Origin: an uncultured Azohydromonas sp.
GTDB lineage: Bacteria; Pseudomonadota; Gammaproteobacteria; Burkholderiales; Burkholderiaceae_C
DNA: 23,625 bases
Direction of reading: 5' to 3'
Assembly: GCF_937926365.1 (NCBI RefSeq)
Contig: NZ_CALAOH010000196.1
Coordinates: 1-23,625, forward strand
Part shown: positions 15,144 to 22,673 of the stretch, in pieces
How positions within the stretch are numbered: the first letter of the stretch is position 1
Layout: every line of letters begins with the position of its first letter
The notes under the pieces: model-generated
Databases searched by the model: none
Told to the model about the DNA's origin: nothing
The model's input: the letters and a program-made list of their open reading frames with translations, nothing else
Program-made: the position numbers and the translations under genes

Positions 15144-15149
15144 CACAAT
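15144..15149 (+). promoter_or_regulatory. Weak candidate -10 box for the aminopeptidase gene
   Basis: CACAAT in the context TTCACAATCGATGG, 26 bases before the ATG, directly downstream of the 12-bp palindrome at 15127-15138. No -35 is recognised. Confidence 0.25.
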
Positions 15150-15175
15150 CGATGGCACTGCTCTCAAGGACACCC

Positions 15176-16975
15176 ATGGATCAAGCTACCGTCGCCCCCC
15201 GCCTACAGCGCCTGCGCCAGGTGCTGCAGCGGCAGTCGCTGGATGCGCTGCTCGTGCCCTCCAGCGACCCGCATCTCTCCGAGTATTTGCCCGAGCGCTG
15301 GCAGGGCCGGCAATGGCTCTCCGGCTTCACCGGCTCGATGGGCACGCTGGTGGTGGCGCGCCAGTCCGCCGCGCTCTTCGCCGACAGCCGCTACTGGGAC
15401 CAGGCCGAGCGCGAGCTCGCCGGCAGCGGCATCGAGCTGGTGAAGGTGCCCAACGGCGCCGTCTCGCACCTGGCGGACTGGATCGCGCAGGCGCTGCCCC
15501 CAGGCGCGCTGCTCGCCGTGGACGGCAGCGTGCTGGGCCTGGCCACGGCGCAGGCGCTGCGCCAGGCGCTGGACCCCGCCGGCATCGAGCTGCGCACCGA
15601 CCGGGACCTGCTCGACGCCGTGTGGGACCCGCGCCCCGCCCTGCCCGCGGCACCGGTGTACGAGCACGCCGCGCCCCACGCCGCGGTGGCCCGCAGTGAA
15701 AAACTCGCGGCCGTGCGCGAGGCCATGGCGCAGCGCGGCGCGGCGTTCCACTTCATCTCCAGCCTCGACGACGTGGCCTGGCTGCTCAACCTGCGCGGCG
15801 CGGACGTGGACTACAACCCCGTCTTCCTCGCCCACCTGCTGCTCGACGAGCGCCGCGCCACGCTGTTCGTGGGCGAAGGCAAGGTCGATGGCGCCCTGCG
15901 CGCGCGGCTGGAGGCCGACGGCGTGTACCTGTCGCCCTACGCCGGGGCCGCCGCGGCGCTGGCCGCGCTCCCGGCCGACGCCGTGCTGCTGCTGGACCCC
16001 AAGCGCGTGACGCTGGCCTTCCGCGAGCAGTTGCGCTGCCGCGTGGCGGAGGCCATCAACCCCAGCACGCTGCTCAAGAGCCGCAAGACGCCGCAGGAAG
16101 CCGCCCATGTGCGCGAGTCCATGATCGAGGACGGCGCGGCCATGTGCGCCTTCTACGCCCGCTTCGAGCAGGCGCTGGCGCGCGGCGAGCGGCTCACGGA
16201 GCTGACGGTGGACGAGTGGCTCAGCGGCGAGCGCGCCAAGCGCGCGAACTTCGTCGGCCTGAGCTTCCCGGTGATCGCCGGCTTCAACGCCAACGGCGCC
16301 ATGCCGCACTACCGCGCCACCGAGGCCTCGCACGCCGCGATCGAGGGCGACGGCCTGCTGCTCATCGACTCGGGCGGCCAGTACCTGGGCGGTACCACCG
16401 ACATCACGCGGGTGTGGGCCATCGGCACGCCCTCGGCGGCCATGAAGCGCGACTACACGCTGGTGCTCAAGGGCACGATGGCGCTGTCGCGCACACGCTT
16501 TCCGCGCGGCACGCTCAGCCCGATGCTGGACGCCATCGCGCGCGCACCGCTGTGGGCGGAAGGCATCGAGTTCGGCCACGGCACCGGCCACGGCGTGGGC
16601 TACTTCCTCAACGTGCACGAGGGCCCGCAGAGCATCAGCAAGGCGCAGCCGGACCCGACCATGGCGATGGAGCCGGGGATGATCACCTCCATCGAGCCCG
16701 GCGTGTACCGCAGCGGGCGCTGGGGTGTGCGCATCGAGAACCTGGTGCTCAACGTGGCGGCCGAGACGCCCGAGGCCGGCGCCTTCGGCGAGATGCTGGA
16801 GTTCGAGACGCTGACGCTGTGCCCCATCGACACGCGCTGCATCGACGCCTCGTTGCTGCGTCCCGACGAGGTGGCCTGGCTCAACGCCTACCACGCCACC
16901 GTGCGGGAGCGCTTGGCGCCGCGCCTGCAGGACGACGCGCTGGCTTGGCTGTTGGCGCGCACCGCGCCGCTCTGA
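15176..16975 (+). CDS. Xaa-Pro aminopeptidase (M24B, long form)
   Basis: Cytosolic metallopeptidase of 599 residues that removes N-terminal residues preceding proline. The length and layout match the long APP1-like form: two creatinase-type N-terminal domains (residues about 1-160 and 160-315) and a C-terminal pita-bread catalytic domain. It is not the 440-residue E. coli PepP type. All five metal ligands are visible: D398 in IDSGG, D409 in TTDITR, H472 in GHGTGHGVG, E507 in SIEPGVY and E521 in RIENLV; H468 is the likely shuttle His. ATG 15176 has an AAGGA ribosome site about six bases upstream and gives a family-like start; the frame further upstream overlaps the exporter gene. It is transcribed in the same direction as its neighbours, possibly from its own promoter. 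Confidence 0.93.
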   Translation: MDQATVAPRLQRLRQVLQRQSLDALLVPSSDPHLSEYLPERWQGRQWLSGFTGSMGTLVVARQSAALFADSRYWDQAERELAGSGIELVKVPNGAVSHLADWIAQALPPGALLAVDGSVLGLATAQALRQALDPAGIELRTDRDLLDAVWDPRPALPAAPVYEHAAPHAAVARSEKLAAVREAMAQRGAAFHFISSLDDVAWLLNLRGADVDYNPVFLAHLLLDERRATLFVGEGKVDGALRARLEADGVYLSPYAGAAAALAALPADAVLLLDPKRVTLAFREQLRCRVAEAINPSTLLKSRKTPQEAAHVRESMIEDGAAMCAFYARFEQALARGERLTELTVDEWLSGERAKRANFVGLSFPVIAGFNANGAMPHYRATEASHAAIEGDGLLLIDSGGQYLGGTTDITRVWAIGTPSAAMKRDYTLVLKGTMALSRTRFPRGTLSPMLDAIARAPLWAEGIEFGHGTGHGVGYFLNVHEGPQSISKAQPDPTMAMEPGMITSIEPGVYRSGRWGVRIENLVLNVAAETPEAGAFGEMLEFETLTLCPIDTRCIDASLLRPDEVAWLNAYHATVRERLAPRLQDDALAWLLARTAPL

Positions 16976-17000
16976 GCCGCTCCCCCAGGAAGGAAGAATA

Positions 17001-17016
17001 TCCCCCAAACGGGGGA
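17001..17016. repeat. Small perfect inverted repeat after the aminopeptidase gene
   Basis: TCCCCC pairs with GGGGGA across an AAAC loop, 26 bases past the stop codon. There is no T-run in either direction, so it is not a classical terminator. A second repeat, GCCCAC with GTGGGC (17079-17084 and 17091-17096), lies closer to the next gene. Confidence 0.35.
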
Positions 17017-17113
17017 AGCACCCTGCCATCGCGGCGCGCCGGGTACGGGCTCTGCCGATGTCCATCACCCTGAAGAGGGCCCACACTGGGGTGGGCTTCG
17101 GGGGCACGCCGTC

Positions 17114-17665
17114 ATGGACATCCCTTCGCTTGAACCGCATTGCCATAGCGCGTGTCGGCCGGTGCTGGCCGCGCTGGTCACACTGCTCACGGCCGCCACC
17201 GCGGCGGCCCAGGAATACCGGCCTCCCGGGTCGTCCGTGAGCTATGCGCTCAGTACTTCCACGCTGCGCAGCCCGGACGACATGGCCGAGCAGTCCCGGG
17301 TTGAGCTGGTGCGCTGGAAGGAGGTTGGTGACAACGCCTGGGGCATGGGGCTGGGCGCCAGCCGCGACGGCAACAGCCCGTTGCGCCCGGGGCTGGGGCT
17401 GCACTGGCGCACCCGCATCACCGACCGCCAGCGCCTGGACCTCAGCGCCTGGCGCCATTTCGACAACGGCGCCACGCCGTCCCTGTCGCCCGATGGCTCG
17501 CCGGCGGAGATCAGCACCCGCATCGAGCTGCAGTTCATCACGCCGCGCCGCTCGGCCAGCCTCGGTGAAGGCGGCGTCCTGGGCATGCAGCTCAGCAGCA
17601 CTTCCAAGGTTTCCATGCGGCTGCGCGGCGGCAAGCCGATGGTCTATTACCGGATGCAGTTCTGA
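17114..17665 (+). CDS. Exported protein of unknown function, beta-rich
   Basis: Not a family I recognise. The 183-residue product has a signal peptide: a short n-region with R15, a hydrophobic core about 17-29, and an Ala-rich AAA-QE cleavage point near residue 32, leaving about 151 mature residues. The mature part alternates polar and nonpolar residues in strands such as WGMGLGASR, GLGLHWRTRIT, RLDLSAWRH, STRIELQFIT and KVSMRLRGG, and ends in YYRMQF with a terminal Phe. That is the pattern of a small outer-membrane beta-barrel, though a periplasmic beta-sandwich is also possible. No catalytic motif is seen. It converges on the metalloprotease gene 51 bases away. Base use resembles its neighbours. 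No ribosome site is seen, so the start is tentative. Confidence 0.68.
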   Translation: MDIPSLEPHCHSACRPVLAALVTLLTAATAAAQEYRPPGSSVSYALSTSTLRSPDDMAEQSRVELVRWKEVGDNAWGMGLGASRDGNSPLRPGLGLHWRTRITDRQRLDLSAWRHFDNGATPSLSPDGSPAEISTRIELQFITPRRSASLGEGGVLGMQLSSTSKVSMRLRGGKPMVYYRMQF

Positions 17666-17716
17666 CGGCAAGGCCGGAGTCGGCACGGCCCGTCCAGGCC
17701 ACCCGCCCGGCGGCGC

Positions 17717-20548
17717 TCACGCCCCCGCCCGCTGCAGCCGTGCCGACAGCGCCGCCTGCAGCGTGTCCGCGCTGTCGAGCAGATGCGCGCGCGCCTCGGG
17801 ACCGAGGTCCCCGCGCTTGGCCGCGGCCTGCAGGCGCGGCAGCAGCGCCAGCGCCTCGGCGCGCACCAGCGCGCGCGCATCGGCGCGCGACAGCGACTGC
17901 GGACGCAGCAGCTGCTGGGCCAGCCGGTTCACGTGCTCGCGCTGCAGCTCGCGCCGCGTCGCAGGGATGTCGCCGCGCCCCGACAGCTCGCGCCAGACCT
18001 CGCGCGTGAGCCGGCCGTACAGCTCCGAGAGGTGGAAGGCGTCCTGCGTGCGCGCGAACTTGCCTTCGCTGTCCAGCAGCCGCTGCGCCACGTCGTCGCT
18101 CATGAGCTGCGCCAGCAGCGCGCGCTGCATGCCGATGACCATGGGCGCGATGGAGAAGTCGGTGGACACCGGCCCCGCGCCGGCGCTCAGCGCCTCGCCG
18201 CGCTCCTGGAAATCCGGCGCCAGGCGCCGCTGCAGCGTCGGCGACACACGCAGCCCCTCCGGCGAGAGCACCTGGGCCACCAACAGCTCCAGCGCCGCGC
18301 GCTGCGTGGCCGCGGGCACGGGCTGCAGCGGGTCGCGCCCGCTGCCGGGGAAGTCGCGCAGCGTGCGCACGCCGCCGATCTGCCGCGCCACCAGGCCCGC
18401 CGCGCGCCCGGCGTCGCGCACCGCGTACTGCACGGCGCGGCGCAGCACGGCGTAGTCCTCGTCGGGCTTGAGCGGGCGCGTCTCCAGCCGCTGCAGCAGC
18501 TCACGCGCGATCTCCATGCGCTTGCCCGCGAACTCCAGCACGTCGCTGCTGAGGTCGAACATCAGCGTCTCGGGATCGACGCCCAGGTAGTTGTCCTCGT
18601 CGGTGCCGAAGCTCAGCCCCGGCTCGCTGCTGCGCGCGGCAATGCGCGCGAGCTGGGCCTCTTCCTCCTTCGCGCTCGTGCCCGGCGGGAAGGTCTTGTA
18701 GGCGTACTCGATGGCCCAGTAGTCGTAGGGACCGAGCCGCGTCTGGAACGGCGTGCCGCCCTGCTGGCCGTTGCGCGGCAGGTTGATGGGTGCGTACTCC
18801 ATCACCGAGCCGGTGAGGCTGTGCGTGCGCGTGAACTCGGGGTCGGAGAGTTGCGCGTCGGTGTACAGCCGCGAGGCGCGGAAGTTGTGGCGCAGCCCCA
18901 GCGTGTGGCCGACCTCGTGCATGGCGGTGTCGGTGAGGTAGTCCAGCACGAACTGCTGCGCCTCGGGGCTGGCCGGGTCGAGCTCACCGCGCGCCTCCAG
19001 CACGTCCAGCGCATAGCCCAGCTGCTCGGCCGCCACCTCGGCGTGCTGGCAGGCGTCGCCGTGCGCCTGGGAAATCGCCGTGTGCACGCCGCCCGCCTCG
19101 CGCTGGGCCGGGGACATCTGCGCGTCCGGGCCGGGGCCGGACTGCATCAGCGCCGGCCACTCCATGGTGAGCTTCGAGCTGAGCACCTGCGAGCGCAGCG
19201 TGCGGATGGCGCGCGAGGACAGGCTCTCGAAGCTGATGTCCGCGTCCAGGATCTCGCCCGTGCGCGGATCGACCTGGCTGGGCCCGATGGCGCCGAAGCT
19301 GGCCTCGGCGTTGGTCATCCAGCGCACCGAGGGCACGCCCACGTCGAAGGTGTCGAAGTCCGCCCCTTCGGGCTGCACCTGCACGCGGATCGCGTCCTTG
19401 AAGCCCAGCGGCTCGAAGGCGGCGTTCCAGGCCAGGATGCCGCGCGTGATGGCGTCGCGGTACTTCTCGGGAATGGTGCGGTCGAGCCAGAAGGTGATGG
19501 GCTTCACCGGCTCGGACAGCGCCGCCGCCGGGTCCTGCTTCTCCAGGCGCCAGCGGTTGACGAAGCGCTGGCGCGGCGTGCGCGTCAGGTCGTCGCTGAA
19601 GTCCTGCACCACGGTCGTGAAGTGGCCCACGCGCGGATCGGCCTTGCGCGGCTTCATCGGCGTTTCGGGCAGCTTGGCCAGCGAGTAATACAGGCCCAGG
19701 AACATGCTGCGCGCATCGGGCAGCGTGCTCGGCGCGCTGGGCTGCGGCGCACCGGCCGGCGCGCCGGGCGTGGCCACGGCAATGGTCGCGGTGGCGAAAT
19801 GCGCCTGCACGTTGAACACCACCTGCTCCGGCGTGGCGCGCACGCTGGTGAAACCGGTGTGGCGCGTGTCCAGCGCGTAGCCCTGGCGGTAGGCGCGCTG
19901 CAGCGACTGCGACAGCCCCAGCAGGTCCACCAGGAACAGCGGATTGGCCTCCACCAGCACGCTCTTGCGCTCAGGGTGCGGCTGGCTGGCGACGGCGGAG
20001 CTGGCCAGCAGGCTCTGCGCGAAGCCGGCTTCCACCGCGCGCGCCTGCGGCGTGCCCTCGCGCGCGACGTACTCGGGATTCTTCGCCACCATCTGCACCT
20101 GGTTGTGCACGCGACGGAACTCCACGATCTGCGCGCGCCCGACCTTGCCGTTGCGCTGCACCATCAGCCCGCCCAGCACGCCGCCCTCGCCGATGCCCTG
20201 GGCGATCTTGGGCGCGAGGAAGAAGGGCCGGTTGAAATCCTCCGGGCTCAGCTCCAGCCAGACCTTGTCGTCCTTCTGCCACAGCGTGATCAGCCCCTCG
20301 GTGCGGCGCGCGTTGCGGATCACGTTGGCAAAGGGCTGCAGCGCACCTGGCGGCGTGGCCGGGGCCGCCAGCGGCGCGCCGGGCGGCTTGGGCGTGAGCT
20401 CGCTCGACGCGGGCGAGCCGGAGGCGAACGGGACCAGGCTCTGCAGGAACTGCGGCATCTGCACCGAGGCGCAGCCGCCCAGCAGCAGCGGCAGCAGCGC
20501 GGGCGCCAGGGCCCGGGAAAGAAGCGAGGGGGAGCGGCGGGACGACAT
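17717..20548 (-). CDS. Zinc-dependent metalloprotease lipoprotein (DUF5117/DUF4953 type)
   Basis: Exported protein of 943 residues. The N-terminus MSSRRSPSLL leads into a hydrophobic segment and the lipobox LLLGGC, so it should be lipidated at that Cys and anchored in a membrane, probably the outer one. The catalytic site is HEVGHTLGLRH (H544, E545, H548, H554), a metzincin-like HExxHxxGxxH, with a likely Met-turn in SVMEYAP downstream. The N-terminal half resembles the DUF5118/DUF5117 modules (LWLELSPEDFNRPFFLA-like strands), and the region after the zinc site matches DUF4953. The frame is open to a GTG at 20677, but the start at 20548 puts the signal sequence at the N-terminus. It lies downstream of ettA on the same strand, about 180 bases away. 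The substrate is unknown. Confidence 0.87.
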   Translation of the reverse strand: MSSRRSPSLLSRALAPALLPLLLGGCASVQMPQFLQSLVPFASGSPASSELTPKPPGAPLAAPATPPGALQPFANVIRNARRTEGLITLWQKDDKVWLELSPEDFNRPFFLAPKIAQGIGEGGVLGGLMVQRNGKVGRAQIVEFRRVHNQVQMVAKNPEYVAREGTPQARAVEAGFAQSLLASSAVASQPHPERKSVLVEANPLFLVDLLGLSQSLQRAYRQGYALDTRHTGFTSVRATPEQVVFNVQAHFATATIAVATPGAPAGAPQPSAPSTLPDARSMFLGLYYSLAKLPETPMKPRKADPRVGHFTTVVQDFSDDLTRTPRQRFVNRWRLEKQDPAAALSEPVKPITFWLDRTIPEKYRDAITRGILAWNAAFEPLGFKDAIRVQVQPEGADFDTFDVGVPSVRWMTNAEASFGAIGPSQVDPRTGEILDADISFESLSSRAIRTLRSQVLSSKLTMEWPALMQSGPGPDAQMSPAQREAGGVHTAISQAHGDACQHAEVAAEQLGYALDVLEARGELDPASPEAQQFVLDYLTDTAMHEVGHTLGLRHNFRASRLYTDAQLSDPEFTRTHSLTGSVMEYAPINLPRNGQQGGTPFQTRLGPYDYWAIEYAYKTFPPGTSAKEEEAQLARIAARSSEPGLSFGTDEDNYLGVDPETLMFDLSSDVLEFAGKRMEIARELLQRLETRPLKPDEDYAVLRRAVQYAVRDAGRAAGLVARQIGGVRTLRDFPGSGRDPLQPVPAATQRAALELLVAQVLSPEGLRVSPTLQRRLAPDFQERGEALSAGAGPVSTDFSIAPMVIGMQRALLAQLMSDDVAQRLLDSEGKFARTQDAFHLSELYGRLTREVWRELSGRGDIPATRRELQREHVNRLAQQLLRPQSLSRADARALVRAEALALLPRLQAAAKRGDLGPEARAHLLDSADTLQAALSARLQRAGA

Positions 20549-20686
20549 CGCGAGCGGCACGGCGGGAGAGGACGACGGCCGCGCAGCGCGCGCGGCCGAT
20601 GGCGTAGCAGCGGTGGGACTTTGCCCGGGGCGCCCAGGTTCCGCAGGTCGCCACGCCCGCGGCGCGGATTCGTTCACGATTCTTCC

Positions 20687-20715
20687 GGGGCGCGCCGCCG
20701 CGCCGTGCGCGCCCC
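20687..20715 (-). terminator. Possible weak terminator hairpin after ettA
   Basis: An 8-bp GC stem (20687-20694 with 20708-20715) begins 12 bases past the ettA stop. Reading leftward it is followed by GGAAGAATCG, not a T-run, so read-through toward the metalloprotease gene is possible. The 20549-20726 gap otherwise shows only GC-rich sequence with no clear promoter. Confidence 0.3.
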
Positions 20716-20726
20716 GTGCAGGCGGC

Positions 20727-22391
20727 TTACTTCAGGGCCTTGAAGCGCAGGCGGTGCGGACGCGCACCCTCCTCGCCCAGGCGGCGCTTCTTGTCGGCCT
20801 CGTACTCCTGGTAGTTGCCGTCGTAGAAGTACCACTGGCTGTCGCCCTCGGCGGCCAGGATGTGGGTGCAGATGCGGTCCAGGAACCAGCGGTCGTGGCT
20901 GATGACCATGGCGCTGCCAGCGAACTCCAGCAGCGCGTCTTCCAGCGCGCGCAGGGTTTCGACGTCGAGGTCGTTGGACGGTTCGTCGAGCATCAGCACG
21001 TTGCCGCCCTGGGCCAGCGTCTTGGCCAGGTGCAGGCGGCCGCGCTCGCCGCCGGAGAGGTTCTTGACCAGCTTCTGCTGGTCGTTGCCCTTGAAGTTGA
21101 AGCGGCCGATGTAGGCACGCGAGGGCATCACGAACTTGCCCACCACGATGTTGTCCAGGCCGCCGGAGACGTCCTCCCACACCGTCTTGTCGCCAGCCAG
21201 GCCTTCGCGGCTCTGGTCCACGAAGGCGAGCTTGGCGGTCTTGCCGATGCTCACCTCGCCCGCGTCGGGCTGCTCCACGCCCTGGATCAGCCGGAACAGC
21301 GTCGATTTACCCGCGCCGTTGGGACCGATGATGCCGACGATGGCGCCGGCCGGCACCTTGAAGCTCAGGTTGTCGATCAGCAGCCGGTCGCCGAAGGACT
21401 TCGAGACGTTCTTGAACTCGATGACTTCATTGCCCAGGCGCTCCGCCACGGGGATGAAGATCTCGTTGGTCTCGTTGCGCTTCTGGTATTCGACGTCGCT
21501 CAGTTCCTCGAAGCGGGCCAGGCGCGCCTTGCTCTTGGCCTGGCGGCCCTTGGCGTTCTTGCGCACCCACTCCAGCTCCTGCCTCATGGCCTTCATGCGC
21601 GCGTCTTCGGTCTTCTGCTCCTGCTCCAGGCGCTTTTCCTTCTGGTCCAGCCAGTCGGAGTAGTTGCCCTTCCAGGGGATGCCGTGGCCGCGGTCGAGTT
21701 CGAGGATCCACTCGGCGGCGTTGTCCAGGAAGTAGCGGTCGTGGGTGATGGCCACCACGGTGCCGGGGAAGCGCTGCAGGAACTGCTCCAGCCACTCCAC
21801 CGACTCGGCGTCCAAGTGGTTGGTGGGCTCATCGAGCAGCAGCATGTCGGGCTTGGACAGCAGCAGCCGGCACAGCGCCACGCGGCGCTTCTCGCCGCCG
21901 GAGAGGTTGCCGATGGTGGCATCCCAGGGCGGCAGGCGCAGCGCGTCGGCGGCGATCTCCAGCAGGTGCTCGGTGTTCTCGCTGCCGGCCGCGGCGATGA
22001 TGGCTTCGAGCTCGGCCTGCTCGGCGGCGAGCGCGTCGAAGTCGGCATCGGGTTCGGCGTAAGCGGCATAGACCTCGTCCAGCCGCTTCTTGGCTTCCAG
22101 CACGCCGCCGATGCCCTGCTCCACCGCCTCGCGCACGGTCAGGGCCGCGTCGATCAGCGGCTCCTGGGGCAGGTAGCCGATCTTGATGCCGGGCATGGGC
22201 ACGGCCTCGCCGTCGATCTCCTTGTCCAGGCCGGCCATGATCTTGAGCAGCGTGGACTTGCCCGAGCCGTTGAGGCCCAGCACGCCGATCTTGGCGCCCG
22301 GGAAGAACGACAGCGAGACCTCCTTGAGGATCTGGCGCTTGGGGGGAACCGTCTTGGTGACGCGGTTCATCGTGAACACGTACTGGGCCAT
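20727..22391 (-). CDS. ettA: Energy-dependent translational throttle protein EttA (ABC-F)
   Basis: Cytosolic ABC-F ATPase of 554 residues that binds the ribosomal E site and gates entry into elongation according to the ATP/ADP level. Two ATP-binding cassettes are complete. The first has GLNGSGKS (39-46), LSGGEKRR and LLLDEPTNHLD; the second has GPNGAGKST, LSGGERGR and LMLDEPSNDLD. Between them is the charged linker helix region from DWLDQKEKRLEQEQ to QAKSKARLARFEEL that carries the P-site tRNA interaction motif. The N-terminal MAQYVFTMNRVTKTVPPKR and the length of about 555 residues are typical of EttA and separate it from Uup and YheS. There is no membrane domain. It is divergent from rhlE across 282 bases. 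Confidence 0.95.
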   Translation of the reverse strand: MAQYVFTMNRVTKTVPPKRQILKEVSLSFFPGAKIGVLGLNGSGKSTLLKIMAGLDKEIDGEAVPMPGIKIGYLPQEPLIDAALTVREAVEQGIGGVLEAKKRLDEVYAAYAEPDADFDALAAEQAELEAIIAAAGSENTEHLLEIAADALRLPPWDATIGNLSGGEKRRVALCRLLLSKPDMLLLDEPTNHLDAESVEWLEQFLQRFPGTVVAITHDRYFLDNAAEWILELDRGHGIPWKGNYSDWLDQKEKRLEQEQKTEDARMKAMRQELEWVRKNAKGRQAKSKARLARFEELSDVEYQKRNETNEIFIPVAERLGNEVIEFKNVSKSFGDRLLIDNLSFKVPAGAIVGIIGPNGAGKSTLFRLIQGVEQPDAGEVSIGKTAKLAFVDQSREGLAGDKTVWEDVSGGLDNIVVGKFVMPSRAYIGRFNFKGNDQQKLVKNLSGGERGRLHLAKTLAQGGNVLMLDEPSNDLDVETLRALEDALLEFAGSAMVISHDRWFLDRICTHILAAEGDSQWYFYDGNYQEYEADKKRRLGEEGARPHRLRFKALK

Positions 22392-22452
22392 GGGCTTTTC
22401 TTCGCTGGATGACTAAGAAGAGGCCGTGCGGGGAAGGACGGCCGAACCCGTT

Positions 22453-22458
22453 ATTGTC
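22453..22458 (-). promoter_or_regulatory. Putative -10 box of ettA
   Basis: GACAAT on the minus strand in the context GGCGACAATAACGG, 62 bases before the ettA ATG. No clear -35. Confidence 0.3.
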
Positions 22459-22530
22459 GCCTTTCACGCCAAACCGGTCCCCAAGCACGCCCTTGAAAGA
22501 CCGTGCGCCGGGCTTAGGGTTCCTCCTGAC

Positions 22531-22536
22531 TACAAT
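22531..22536 (+). promoter_or_regulatory. Putative -10 box of rhlE
   Basis: TACAAT in the context GACTACAATCCCCCC. The message would start near 22543 with a leader of about 130 bases. The leader begins with a GGCGCC/GGCGCC stem (22547-22552 with 22565-22570) and ends in a GCCCCC/GGGGGC hairpin (22652-22666) just before the ATG. Confidence 0.45.
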
Positions 22537-22673
22537 CCCCCCTCGCGGCGCCGCTTCCAGTCATGGCGCCGCAGTCGTTTCGGACCATCTCTTTTGTCGT
22601 GCCGCCTCCGACTGGTGCCCTGCTGACGCAGCGGCAGCTGGCGCGCCCAGAGCCCCCCACGGGGGCCCATTGC

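Noticed and set aside
15203..17686. An 827-codon minus-strand frame opposite the aminopeptidase gene
   Set aside because: Low-complexity His/Arg/Ala product with no recognisable domain; the plus strand encodes a complete M24B enzyme with all metal ligands.
17783..20743. A 986-codon open frame on the plus strand opposite the metalloprotease gene
   Set aside because: Its composition is Arg/His/Gly/Leu-rich without any motif, and it mirrors the codon bias of the real gene on the other strand. Long antisense frames are expected at this GC content.
19944..22412. An 822-codon plus-strand frame across the metalloprotease and ettA genes
   Set aside because: It spans two genuine genes on the opposite strand and their intergenic gap, and has no domain signature, so it is a third-position GC artefact.
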